Source of the DNA: Micavibrio aeruginosavorus
Lineage (GTDB): Bacteria > Pseudomonadota > Alphaproteobacteria > Micavibrionales > Micavibrionaceae
Reading direction: 5' to 3'
Length of the DNA stretch: 28,708 nt
Assembly (NCBI GenBank): GCA_003241475.1
Contig: QFQB01000020.1
Coordinates: 1 to 28,708, forward strand
Shown: positions 15,604 to 22,614 of the stretch, one piece after another
Position numbering within the stretch: position 1 is the first letter of the stretch
How the letters are laid out: each line of letters opens with the position of its first letter
Position numbers and translations under genes: made by a program
The notes under the pieces: generated by a model
Databases searched by the model: none
What the model was told of the DNA's origin: nothing
The model's input: the letters and a program-made list of their open reading frames with translations, nothing else

Positions 15604-15635
15604 CGATACGGGTTGCGGACGCGCGCCCCGTATCG
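15604..15635. repeat. 9-bp inverted repeat hairpin after the zinc-ribbon gene
   Basis: CGATACGGG (15604-15612) pairs perfectly with CCCGTATCG (15627-15635) over a 14-nt GC-rich loop. It lacks a U-run, so it is a stable 3' hairpin between two convergent genes rather than a standard intrinsic terminator. Confidence 0.6.
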
Positions 15636-15659
15636 CGAGCTTGATGATTGCTGGCGGCT

Positions 15660-15893
15660 TTATGCGCTCTGGCTGGAACTGAACATATTCATGTTTCCGC
15701 CGGGTAGCTGTTCGATCAACCCGATCTCGCGGTTGAACATGGCGCGGCTTGTAATCTCATTGTGCGGCAAGGCCTGAATGATATCCAGCGCTTCTTCGCT
15801 CGCGCCCTTGCCCTCGCAATAATCAACCAGTTCTGCTTTTGTCATGGGAAATCTGGCACCATCCACCAGTTCCAAAAAATTAATTGCGCTCAT
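15660..15893 (-). CDS. DUF2795 family protein
   Basis: 77 aa. The pattern fits the small DUF2795 family: an opening FLELVDGARFPMTKAELVDY, then EGKGASEEALDIIQALP, then I-T-S-R-A-M-F-N-R-E-I-G (compare the usual y-x-s-x-x-e-v ending). Function is unknown. The ribosome site AAGGAGGA is near-perfect. An upstream minus-strand frame ends in an ATGA overlap with this start, but its reality is doubtful. The C-terminal ~15 residues are low complexity (Met/Ser/Asn). Confidence 0.75.
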   Translation of the reverse strand: MSAINFLELVDGARFPMTKAELVDYCEGKGASEEALDIIQALPHNEITSRAMFNREIGLIEQLPGGNMNMFSSSQSA

Positions 15894-16282
15894 GTTGCGT
15901 CCTCCTTGTTTTTACAATCGGCATTTCGTAGGAAAACGAGCCTGCGGCGCCATCGGTTCCAGATGTATTCCTTGATTGTCTGTTGCAATGCACCGATAAA
16001 TAACGCCGGATAATAATGACCAACGCGGGAACCGAAACGCCCGCTTTTGCATTGGCAGGGCATGAAAAACGAAAATCCTCCCGCCCCGCTCGACTGTCCC
16101 CGACGCCTTATCACGGATAGGGCTTATCTCAGAGATAGCGCCACTGCATCCGATGGTAAAAAGACCCGCGTGGTTCGGAAGAAACATCCGGCCATTGAGC
16201 TTCGTATGCAACGGGATACAATTGTGGAGCAAACACCGCACGGCCTTATGGCCTGAACAGCGTTTCGAAATACACGCATGAA
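15894..16282. other. Region without a confident gene
   Basis: 389 bases between the DUF2795 gene and the hup terminator. Two mutually exclusive small frames are open. One is + strand 16062-16256, listed separately. The other is - strand, ending at 15890 and overlapping the DUF2795 start as ATGA, with possible starts at GTG 16114 or an ATG near 16064. Neither has a well-spaced ribosome site or a recognised product. The region must also hold the promoter of the DUF2795 gene. Confidence 0.4.
16062..16256 (+). CDS. Possible small unknown protein
   Basis: 64 aa from ATG 16062 (MKNENPPAPLDCPRR...). It is basic and hydrophilic and ends PHGLMA; no family recognised. AGGG lies only one base before the ATG, so initiation is doubtful. 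The frame ends shortly before the terminator at 16281. I keep it because the second half looks protein-like and nothing else is called on this strand. Confidence 0.3.
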   Translation: MKNENPPAPLDCPRRLITDRAYLRDSATASDGKKTRVVRKKHPAIELRMQRDTIVEQTPHGLMA

Positions 16283-16312
16283 AAAAGCCGCCCTGAAATC
16301 AGAGCGGCTTTT
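16281..16312. terminator. Bidirectional terminator, mainly for hup
   Basis: AAAGCCGC (16284-16291) pairs with GCGGCTTT (16304-16311). On the minus strand the stem is followed by six T, 18 nt after the hup stop. On the plus strand the T-run is shorter. Confidence 0.88.
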
Positions 16313-16329
16313 AATTGGTAAAACCAATC

Positions 16330-16758
16330 CTAGAGGACGGCGGCTTTCAGGTCTTTAGAGACGCGGAAAGCAACTTTTTTCTTGGCTGGGATTTTGATCG
16401 TCGCGCCCGTCGCAGGGTTACGGCCCATACGTGCGGAGGTTTTCTTGACCATCAGGATACCGAAGCCAGGAACGCGGACTTTCGCGCCGCGCTTGATGTG
16501 CTTGGTGATGTGCGCAATCAGATCCGACAGAACGGCTTCGGATTGCTTTTTCGGCAGTTCGTGCAGAGCGGCCAGATCCGTCGCCAGTTGCTTCAGGGTG
16601 ACAACATCACCGGTGGCAACGGAAACAAACTTGGTCGGTTTCGCAGCAGCTTTAGGAGCTACTTTTGCTGCTGCTTTTTTAGCAGGAGCTTTCTTTGCTT
16701 TTGCCGGTGCTTTTTTGGCAGGGGCTTTCTTTGCTTTCGCTTTAGCTTTTGCAGCCAT
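16330..16758 (-). CDS. hup: HU/IHF-type nucleoid protein with an N-terminal histone-H1-like tail
   Basis: 142 aa. Residues 1-42 are an almost pure Ala/Lys/Pro tail with repeated K-A-P-A-K units, like eukaryotic H1 and bacterial histone-like tails. Residues 43-142 are one HU domain: helices around LKQLATDLAALHELPKKQSE, then KRGAKVRVPGFGILMV, and the DNA-clamping arm ARMGRNPATG (109-118) followed by KIPAKKKVAFR. It binds and compacts DNA as a dimer. In mycobacterial HupB the tail is C-terminal; here it is N-terminal. AGAAGGA precedes the ATG, and a strong terminator follows the stop. It is divergent from prmB. Confidence 0.92.
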   Translation of the reverse strand: MAAKAKAKAKKAPAKKAPAKAKKAPAKKAAAKVAPKAAAKPTKFVSVATGDVVTLKQLATDLAALHELPKKQSEAVLSDLIAHITKHIKRGAKVRVPGFGILMVKKTSARMGRNPATGATIKIPAKKKVAFRVSKDLKAAVL

Positions 16759-16942
16759 AGTTTTAGTTCCTTCTCAAAGTTTTCAAGGTAGGGTTATCTT
16801 ATGACCGATTTTCAAAAACGCAATCGGCAAAATACACAAAAGCACAATAAAATCGGTGAAAATCGCGTTTTTCAGGCTTTTTTCGATAAGCAAGACGTAT
16901 TCCAGCACTGCACAAATACAATTCCTGTGATAGAAAAGATGT

Positions 16943-17890
16943 ATGAAAGACATCAAAAAGACAGCGATTCCCAGCCCCCAGAGTATCCCTTCCGGCATTG
17001 CGGACATAGCATCCGATCTGCAGACCGTATGTGATTTCGTGCGCTATGGTGTGAGCCGCTTCAACGAATCAGGCCTCACTTACGGCCATGGCACTGATAA
17101 CGCCGCAGACGAAGCCGCCTTTATGGTTCTGGAAGGCTTACACCTACCGATAGATTCGCTCGAGCCTTATTGGAACGCGCGCCTGACCATGGCTGAACGT
17201 ACGCGCCTTGCGGGCCTCATCAACCGCCGCGCCGAAACACGACTGCCCGCGCCTTACCTGTTAAATAAAGCCTATATTCAAGGATTTCCCTTCTATGTAG
17301 ATGAACGTGTAATCGTTCCCCGCTCCTTCATCGCTGAGATACTGTGTCGTGAAGACGGATTTTCGCGCATCCCCGATTACAACGCTGTGACAAGCATTCT
17401 CGACCTTTGTACTGGTTCTGGCTGCCTTGGCATTATTGCGGCGCATCTATTCCCCAATGCCACCGTCGATCTGGTGGATCTATCACCCGACGCAATCGAA
17501 GTTGCCAAGCGTAATATCAAGGATTACGAACTTGAAGACCGCGTGCGCCCCTATCAAGGGGATCTGTTCGCGCCGCTCAAAGGCAAGAAATACGATCTTA
17601 TTATTACAAACCCGCCCTATGTAGACCGTGAGGGCATGCAAAACCTTCCCGAAGAGTTCCGCTTTGAGCCTGAAATGGCGCTGGCGGCGGGTGATGATGG
17701 GCTCGATATCGTCCATCGTATTCTAGAGGAGGCTCCAAACTACCTGACCAATGATGGGGGGATTATTTGCGAGTTGGGCCGTTGCGGGCCGGACCTTTCC
17801 GACGCACGAGAAGACCTGCCCTTCTTGTGGCTGGACACGGAGAATTCGAGTGGTGAAGTTTTCTGGCTGAAGAAAAAAGATTTCAGATAG
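16943..17890 (+). CDS. prmB: Ribosomal protein uL3 glutamine N5-methyltransferase PrmB
   Basis: 315 aa. A HemK-family enzyme that methylates the GGQ-like glutamine of ribosomal protein uL3 using SAM. The N-terminal helical part has the PrmB-type signature RYGVSRFNESGLTYGHGTDN (35-54). The methyltransferase core has motif I DLCTGSGCLG (154-163), VDLVDLSPDA (175-184) and the catalytic NPPYVD (223-228). EFRFEPEMALAAGDDGLD (238-255) is characteristic of PrmB rather than PrmC. ATG 16943 gives a reasonable N-terminus but has only a weak ribosome site. It is divergent from hup and convergent with the gene at 17892, with one base between the stops. Confidence 0.93.
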   Translation: MKDIKKTAIPSPQSIPSGIADIASDLQTVCDFVRYGVSRFNESGLTYGHGTDNAADEAAFMVLEGLHLPIDSLEPYWNARLTMAERTRLAGLINRRAETRLPAPYLLNKAYIQGFPFYVDERVIVPRSFIAEILCREDGFSRIPDYNAVTSILDLCTGSGCLGIIAAHLFPNATVDLVDLSPDAIEVAKRNIKDYELEDRVRPYQGDLFAPLKGKKYDLIITNPPYVDREGMQNLPEEFRFEPEMALAAGDDGLDIVHRILEEAPNYLTNDGGIICELGRCGPDLSDAREDLPFLWLDTENSSGEVFWLKKKDFR

Positions 17891-17891
17891 T

Positions 17892-18221
17892 TTAGCGTAG
17901 CATTTGTACGCGCAAGATAATTTGATCGCCCTGCAATTCCATGGATTTGTTCGCGCCCTTGGGAAGCGGAATGCCGATCGTCCGGCACATAATCATTAAA
18001 GCCGCGACGATAAAATCTTTTGTATATCTAATAACTTCTACGCCACCGCTCTTGTTTGACTCTAAAAAGAAATCAATCTCGAGCGGGTTTTCTGGATTTA
18101 CTTCGAGGCGCGCGATGGAACCAGCCGGAGGCTTGGGTAAGCCTTTTTGCGTACAAAGCTGGTACAAAGCCTTATACGTTTCGTCGTAATCGAAAAAAAT
18201 ACGCCTGTCTTCGCGTGGCAT
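17892..18221 (-). CDS. Unknown small soluble protein
   Basis: 109 aa from ATG 18221, which has AAGGGG upstream; a TTG three codons earlier is less likely. The protein is mixed alpha/beta with no signal or membrane segment. Visible blocks are FFDYDETYKALYQL, a strand pair RLEVNPENPLEIDFFLES, a hydrophobic helix around FIVAALMIMCRTIGIPLP, and a C-terminal strand DQIILRVQML. No family recognised. It is divergent from the cheZ-type gene, sharing a 190-base regulatory region with a 16-bp palindrome, so a link to motility regulation is possible but unproven. Confidence 0.7.
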   Translation of the reverse strand: MPREDRRIFFDYDETYKALYQLCTQKGLPKPPAGSIARLEVNPENPLEIDFFLESNKSGGVEVIRYTKDFIVAALMIMCRTIGIPLPKGANKSMELQGDQIILRVQMLR

Positions 18222-18324
18222 GGAAATCAAGTCCCCTTTATAATGATAGCCGCTAAGGCCGAATGGTTACAAATTACCTTAAGACAGAAAGTCTTTAAAA
18301 ATCATGAAGTTGGTAAATAATTTC

Positions 18325-18340
18325 TTAAACGCTCGTTTAA
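18325..18340. promoter_or_regulatory. 16-bp palindrome upstream of cheZ
   Basis: TTAAACG (18325-18331) and CGTTTAA (18334-18340) form a perfect inverted repeat with a 2-nt centre, between divergent genes. It is a candidate operator; the binding protein is unknown. Confidence 0.45.
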
Positions 18341-18358
18341 TAAGCCTGTAGAAGATTA

Positions 18359-18379
18359 TTAACCATTTCTGGCTAGGAT
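18359..18379 (+). promoter_or_regulatory. CtrA-like half-site and possible promoter of cheZ
   Basis: TTAACCAT (18359-18366) matches the known CtrA half-site, and GCTAGGAT (18372-18379) lies downstream at -10-like distance. CtrA controls motility and cell-cycle genes across Alphaproteobacteria, which fits the gene that follows. Assignment by motif only. Confidence 0.45.
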
Positions 18380-18413
18380 TATCAGGTAGGATTCAAGTTT
18401 GCAGGGCAATATA

Positions 18414-19061
18414 GTGGAAAAACCCGTTCAGATTAACATTCCCGGACACGATAAAGATGATCCTGTTACGCAAGTGGCGGAACATATGGCTGTCCTGTTA
18501 CAACAGATCGGCACGATGGAAACCTTTATCAAACGCCGTTTTGACGAGATTTCCATGGAGATCAACGCGACCTCGCAGCAAATCGACATGAATGAAGACG
18601 GCATGGCCAAACGCTTTGGCGAAATTCTGGGCGTCATGAACAGCATTTCCTATAGCGGCGACGGCTCAACCCCCGCCAACACCGGCGTTGAGCTTGAGGC
18701 GGTAATTGCCGAGACGTCAAAAGCCGCCAATACGATTTTGGACAGCGCCGACCGCATGGATGCGCTTTTGAACGCGGACGCCGCCCAATGGGAAGATGCG
18801 GCTTCGCGCGAATCCGCCCTGAATGCGTTGCGCGAAGATGTCCAGAATATCATGCTTGCCTGCTCCTTTCAGGACATTGCGGGCCAGCGTATCCGTAAGA
18901 CGCTCGAAAGCATCAACGAGGTCGAAGACCGTCTCAGCACAGCTCTGGAAAGCATGGGTATCGGTCCCGAAACCCTCAAGGCCGCCGCCTCCGATACGTC
19001 AGGTGACAAAACCAAGAGCGGTAGCACGCAAGACGATATCGACGCCCTTTTCGGCAATTGA
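18414..19061 (+). CDS. cheZ: CheZ-type CheY-phosphate phosphatase
   Basis: 215 aa from GTG 18414 (AGGG, 7-nt spacing); TTG 18399 is an alternative with its own AGG. The protein is mostly long helices, as expected of the CheZ four-helix bundle. The catalytic signature CSFQDIAGQRI holds the Asp and Gln (D154/Q158 here) equivalent to Asp143/Gln147 of E. coli CheZ; the Gln inserts into the CheY active site. The C-terminus, after a flexible Ser/Lys/Thr linker, is TQDDIDALFGN, an amphipathic acidic peptide of the type that tethers CheZ to CheY-P and resembles the N-terminal peptide of FliM. It lies 15 kb from the che operon and is followed by a strong terminator. Confidence 0.87.
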   Translation: MEKPVQINIPGHDKDDPVTQVAEHMAVLLQQIGTMETFIKRRFDEISMEINATSQQIDMNEDGMAKRFGEILGVMNSISYSGDGSTPANTGVELEAVIAETSKAANTILDSADRMDALLNADAAQWEDAASRESALNALREDVQNIMLACSFQDIAGQRIRKTLESINEVEDRLSTALESMGIGPETLKAAASDTSGDKTKSGSTQDDIDALFGN

Positions 19062-19097
19062 TTTTAAGATTTTCTTTACCATTCTCCCAACTTCACA

Positions 19098-19121
19098 CGG
19101 CCCCTTAAGGGGCCGTTTTTT
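19098..19121 (+). terminator. Rho-independent terminator of cheZ
   Basis: CGGCCCC (19098-19104) pairs with GGGGCCG (19109-19115) around TTAA, then six T. Very strong. Confidence 0.93.
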
Positions 19122-19209
19122 ATGGCCCCAACTATCGTATAAAATTTTATGCAAACTTAAAAACCTCTTTACGCGGTTCTTATACTCTGGGGGCACAGGA
19201 GTAAGGACC

Positions 19210-19542
19210 ATGAGCAACCCCATGAAACCCGCAGACAAGCCCAAAACCGCAAGCGACAGCTTGTTCGGCATGGCCTTGGCACAGGCTTTCATGGGCTTCG
19301 CTTTTGGCGCCGGCGTTGAACAGGTTTGGGAAGCGGGTGAAAGCGCCTCTGCCATATATGCTGATCGTTTCGATCAAAAACGGACAAACGGCCGTGGTGT
19401 GTATGAAGGTGTCTTTGAACTGGGGAACAAGAAAAGTCTGGCAGGGACTTTCGCCCGCATGACCGAGGCCACATTGGCCGAAATGGAACGCGCAACCTTC
19501 CGCCCCTCCTACAAATCCGCCGCCCCTGCCTATGCCTTGTAA
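19210..19542 (+). CDS. Unknown 110-aa protein
   Basis: ATG 19210 follows TAAGGA and starts after the cheZ terminator; the frame is open further upstream only as a shadow of cheZ. Residues 18-40 are moderately hydrophobic and Gly/Ala/Phe-rich (LFGMALAQAFMGFAFGAG), possibly a membrane-interacting helix. The rest is charged (YADRFDQKRTNGRGVYEG...), with a helix near FARMTEATLAEMERATF. No family recognised. A gap of 60 nt separates it from the next gene in the same direction, and co-transcription is possible. Confidence 0.6.
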   Translation: MSNPMKPADKPKTASDSLFGMALAQAFMGFAFGAGVEQVWEAGESASAIYADRFDQKRTNGRGVYEGVFELGNKKSLAGTFARMTEATLAEMERATFRPSYKSAAPAYAL

Positions 19543-19602
19543 AAACAGGGCGTAAAAACAAAAACGATTCAACGACTTGAAGGGCTGTGGTAGACTACGT
19601 CG

Positions 19603-20559
19603 ATGTCTGCCGAATTCAAAACCACCCTTTTGCGCGAAAAATTCACCCTGAAAGACCCGTCCGGCGATCTTTCGGACACGCCGCCCGTGGTGGCCTTAAG
19701 CAACCGCATCGTCCTCCCGCTGACAAATCCTTTGAACGAGCCGCCGGAAACTTTCGTCGTCCGCACGCAAAACATGCACAGTTGCACACGCCTTGCCGGT
19801 GCCATCGCCAAGGAATATTTCGAGCGCGGCGCGATTATGCCGCGCGTTATGCCCTTTCGTTGGGAAAATCTCTGGCGTGATGTCATCAAAGGCTATGAAA
19901 AGGACTGGAACCCCGATATCTGGTGCGCCATTTATCACAAAGGCCGCGTTATCTTTGAAGAAGGCGCAAGACACCCCTTCCTCGATATCATCGAGCAATG
20001 CGACGCCGTAAACCGCGAAGATTACGGACAGTCCGTGTCGTTCGCCGAAAAAGCATTCCAGCAGGCCGGAAAAGCGATGAAGATCGATCATGATTCCAAC
20101 ATCGCGCTGATCGTCTCGGTCAAGGACAACGAAGCCAAATGCGGCGTGATCCTGCGTGGCGCCAACCGCAAGACGACCTTTAATTATTCGGTCAAGCCGC
20201 GCAAACGCGGCGGGGACGATGTGCGCATCCCTACCATCCTTACTGTCTCTGCAGCGTTTCTCGAGGGCGTCCAATTGGCCTTTTCGGTCGGTATGACCAA
20301 CCGCCGCCGCGCCACCGGCCTTTTGGAGAAATATTCGGACGAAGACCGCAAGGGCAAACGCGGTGCCGAACGCCTTGTCAACCTTTCCACCGCCATCGAG
20401 GGGCTGGAGCGCAAATATGTCGTCCAGTACCGCCCCGACCGCCCCGATTTCCAGCAGATGGTCCGCGATGCCGAGGAATTCGCCATGAAAATCCTCAAAC
20501 CACAAATCGAGGATAAAATTGCCCGCGGCGAGCTGAACCCAAGAGATTGGATACATTAG
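19603..20559 (+). CDS. Unknown 318-aa cytoplasmic protein
   Basis: No signal peptide or membrane segment. The fold is probably mixed alpha/beta. The first half includes strands around NPDIWCAIYHKGRVIFEEG and a helix SFAEKAFQQAGKAMKID. The second half has a strand pair with KCGVILRGANRKTTFNYSVK and a basic stretch (KPRKRGGD), and the end is helical and charged. Base composition matches the housekeeping genes, and length and codon regularity support a real gene. I recognise no domain; a lineage-specific conserved protein is likely. The ribosome site is weak. A strong promoter for the next gene begins 14 nt after its stop. Confidence 0.75.
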   Translation: MSAEFKTTLLREKFTLKDPSGDLSDTPPVVALSNRIVLPLTNPLNEPPETFVVRTQNMHSCTRLAGAIAKEYFERGAIMPRVMPFRWENLWRDVIKGYEKDWNPDIWCAIYHKGRVIFEEGARHPFLDIIEQCDAVNREDYGQSVSFAEKAFQQAGKAMKIDHDSNIALIVSVKDNEAKCGVILRGANRKTTFNYSVKPRKRGGDDVRIPTILTVSAAFLEGVQLAFSVGMTNRRRATGLLEKYSDEDRKGKRGAERLVNLSTAIEGLERKYVVQYRPDRPDFQQMVRDAEEFAMKILKPQIEDKIARGELNPRDWIH

Positions 20560-20572
20560 CGTCCGGTTTATA

Positions 20573-20601
20573 TTGACATAATTTAGCCTATTGCCTATAA
20601 C
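20573..20601 (+). promoter_or_regulatory. Near-consensus sigma-70 promoter
   Basis: TTGACA (20573-20578), exactly 17 nt, then TATAAC (20596-20601). This gives 6/6 and 5/6 matches, 27 nt before GTG 20628. It is the best promoter in the window. Confidence 0.8.
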
Positions 20602-20627
20602 CTCCCTCGTCAGGGGATTAATAGACA

Positions 20628-22022
20628 GTGGATCAAAGAACAGGATTTTCGACAGGGAAATTTCCCACCTTTTTAACGCGCCCAAGCGATGCGCGTATTG
20701 CCGTCACAGCTATGGTGATCGAAAAGGAACTGGGAAGATTGCCCCTGCGTAAGGACAAAAGCCTGCTTTTGCCTGTCGGTAGCCCAACATGGGGTACGCT
20801 TGAAGTCTGGCTGCAGGAACGCAATCTTACCATCCGTCGTTTGGTCACGGCCTACAAAGAGCATCTTGCAACACTTTCGGAAAACGAGACGTCTTTGGAT
20901 GATGCGTGGAAGGCCGCCCCCTACCCGGTTGAAAAAACCAGAAGAAAAAATACTTCGCCAAAGCCGGCAATTCCGCGCCAGAGCAGCCGCAAGCCTTTCA
21001 ATACGGACGAGATTGAAGAATCCGCCCGTGCAACCGCGGAAGCGGAATCCAAACGCCCAGGCTATCTTTCAGGTCTTGTGAAATACGGCCCGCTGGCTGA
21101 CGGAAAAACAACATGGGGAGCCGTGCATGCCGGTTTCAGCAAACAAGGACGCGGGCTGAAAGACAGCGGTTATCACTCTTTGCCTGAATTTCTGGATGCG
21201 AGAGGAGTCTTTTCCCAGAGCAATAATTTCACACTTGATGATATTGAATCCTCTGCTCGCCTAACGGTTGAACACACGGGCCGCCGTCCGGGTGGAAACG
21301 ATGGGCTGATCGAATACGGGCCTTTGGCAAACGGCAAAAATACATGGGTGGCTGTACAACACGGATTTACGGGCGGAACGCGCGGGCTTAGCAATAGCGG
21401 TTACGATACTCTTGCCTTGTTTCTTGATGCCAAAAACATTCACTCGAAGGAAAAAATAATAACGCTTGCCGATGTCGAAGATTCTTTGCGTAAAACCGTG
21501 GCGCATACAGGGTTTCGTCCCGGCTGGCGCGATGGTTTGATCGAATACGGCAAACTGGCCGATGGAAAATTAAAATGGTTCAATGTAACCGAAGCCTTTA
21601 AATTCGGACGGTTCGGACTTGCAAACTGCGGCTACAGAACCCTTCCCGATTTTATGAATGCGCTTGACCTGCCGTCGCGCCCTAGAGGTCCGCAAAAAAA
21701 ATCTTTGAAACATAAGAACACCAAACGAGATCCACTAGAGGCCGCAGGCATTTTCAATGCCTTGGCCGCCGCAGCACGCAAAGGATTAACACCCGCGTTT
21801 AATGCAGATTTTAAAATGGCTGCAGGCATTACCCATGCCCAGCTGGAGTATGAAATGTTTCGTGCGAAGAGTTTTGACCATTTTCTGGGAGCCGACGCCC
21901 CTCGCCCGAAAAACGTCCGCGCGTTCGGTCTGGCCACAGGCCTTTTGAAAATGGAAGGCCGCAAAGCCGTCGCTGCCGCGCCTGCGACAATCGATGCTAT
22001 CGTAGAAAAATTCAAGTTATAG
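20628..22022 (+). CDS. Protein with three ~77-aa internal repeats
   Basis: 464 aa from GTG 20628 (AGGGGA about 11 nt upstream). The centre holds three repeats starting near residues 125, 202 and 279. Each has a helix E-D/E-S-x-R-x-T, then R-P-G, L-I-E-Y-G-P-L-A-D-G-K, T-W-x-A-V, G-F, RGL-x-x-S-G-Y and T-L-P-x-F-L-D-A. Residues 35-75 (SPTWGTLEVWLQERN) look like a degenerate fourth copy. A basic linker (350-368) and a helical C-terminal region (370-464) follow. The W/G/RGL pattern resembles small repeats seen in other bacterial proteins, where a winged-helix or nucleic-acid-binding role has been suspected; that is inference. Its end overlaps the convergent gene by 11 bases. Confidence 0.78.
   Translation: MDQRTGFSTGKFPTFLTRPSDARIAVTAMVIEKELGRLPLRKDKSLLLPVGSPTWGTLEVWLQERNLTIRRLVTAYKEHLATLSENETSLDDAWKAAPYPVEKTRRKNTSPKPAIPRQSSRKPFNTDEIEESARATAEAESKRPGYLSGLVKYGPLADGKTTWGAVHAGFSKQGRGLKDSGYHSLPEFLDARGVFSQSNNFTLDDIESSARLTVEHTGRRPGGNDGLIEYGPLANGKNTWVAVQHGFTGGTRGLSNSGYDTLALFLDAKNIHSKEKIITLADVEDSLRKTVAHTGFRPGWRDGLIEYGKLADGKLKWFNVTEAFKFGRFGLANCGYRTLPDFMNALDLPSRPRGPQKKSLKHKNTKRDPLEAAGIFNALAAAARKGLTPAFNADFKMAAGITHAQLEYEMFRAKSFDHFLGADAPRPKNVRAFGLATGLLKMEGRKAVAAAPATIDAIVEKFKL
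21000..21665 (+). repeat. Three diverged coding repeats of ~230 bp
   Basis: Repeat units begin near 21000, 21231 and 21462 and encode the same motif order (helix, RPG, EYGPLADGK, TW, RGL, SGY, FLDA). The divergence in third positions indicates old duplication under selection, not a recent expansion. Confidence 0.75.
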
Positions 22023-22554
22023 ACGCATCCGCCCCTGAATCTTTTTCTTCGCGCATCATTTTTACAATCGTGTATCCATTAACTAGCAGGCTTCCCACGG
22101 CATAGATGCCCCCGCTCACCGACCCCACCAGAATAGCATGCAAAAGCCATCCGGCATCGAGAACCCAGAATGCCTGACGCAATTTCACGCCCTTGAGATA
22201 AAACATCATATAGGTCGCTGCGATGGTCGCACTCACGGGGATGATCGAAACAAGCCCCGCCCATGTGATAATACCCGCAATCAGAAGAATGACCGCAAAG
22301 ATCGCAGCCATTACTTTCTTTTTGTGTTCGGGAAGATTGTCCGAATTCAACGAAAGAACATTGCGCAACGTAATGATCAATGTCGTCAGTGCCGCCGTGT
22401 GCGCGCCGATCAGATAGTAATGGACAACCCACAACACGTTGCTGATGCTGAACGTAACCTTCATCACATTGTCGGACTTGAATGCATAGGCCGCGATATA
22501 AATGACCAGCGCGATATAGCCTGAAATCTGCGCGACAGATAGATATTCCTGCAT
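22012..22554 (-). CDS. YgjV family inner-membrane protein
   Basis: 180 aa with about five or six membrane spans. The pattern fits the YgjV family: an N-terminal span IALVIYIAAYAFKSD, then a second element with S-N-V-L-W-V-V-H-Y-Y-L-I-G-A-H-T-A-A-L and T-L-R-N-V-L-S. The function of the family is not established. The final ~15 residues are charged and cytoplasmic. It lies 60 nt downstream of acnA in the same direction, but the acnA terminator sits between them, so expression may depend on read-through or a local promoter. Its 3' end overlaps the convergent repeat-protein gene. Confidence 0.8.
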   Translation of the reverse strand: MQEYLSVAQISGYIALVIYIAAYAFKSDNVMKVTFSISNVLWVVHYYLIGAHTAALTTLIITLRNVLSLNSDNLPEHKKKVMAAIFAVILLIAGIITWAGLVSIIPVSATIAATYMMFYLKGVKLRQAFWVLDAGWLLHAILVGSVSGGIYAVGSLLVNGYTIVKMMREEKDSGADASIT

Positions 22555-22569
22555 GACGTTCCCCTTAAC

Positions 22570-22598
22570 AAAAAGGCAGGGACAAGCCCTGCCTTTTT
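22570..22598. terminator. Bidirectional terminator after acnA
   Basis: GGCAGGG (22575-22581) pairs with CCCTGCC (22587-22593) over ACAAG, flanked by five A and five T. On the minus strand it follows the acnA stop by 16 nt. Confidence 0.92.
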
Positions 22599-22614
22599 AT
22601 AAAATAATTTTCTG

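Noticed and set aside
15890..16114. Minus-strand frame whose stop overlaps the DUF2795 start as ATGA
   Set aside because: The overlap is suggestive, but the last codons simply read through the ribosome site of DUF2795. The start is GTG or poorly spaced ATG, and the product looks random. Mentioned only in the note on that region.
16783..17007. Minus-strand 74-aa hydrophobic frame upstream of hup
   Set aside because: It overlaps the start of prmB and the repeat-rich hup promoter region. The hydrophobicity comes from AT-rich DNA read in antisense, and no ribosome site is seen.
18823..19209. N-terminal extension of the 110-aa gene into cheZ
   Set aside because: It would cross a very strong terminator and overlap cheZ in another frame; ATG 19210 has its own ribosome site.
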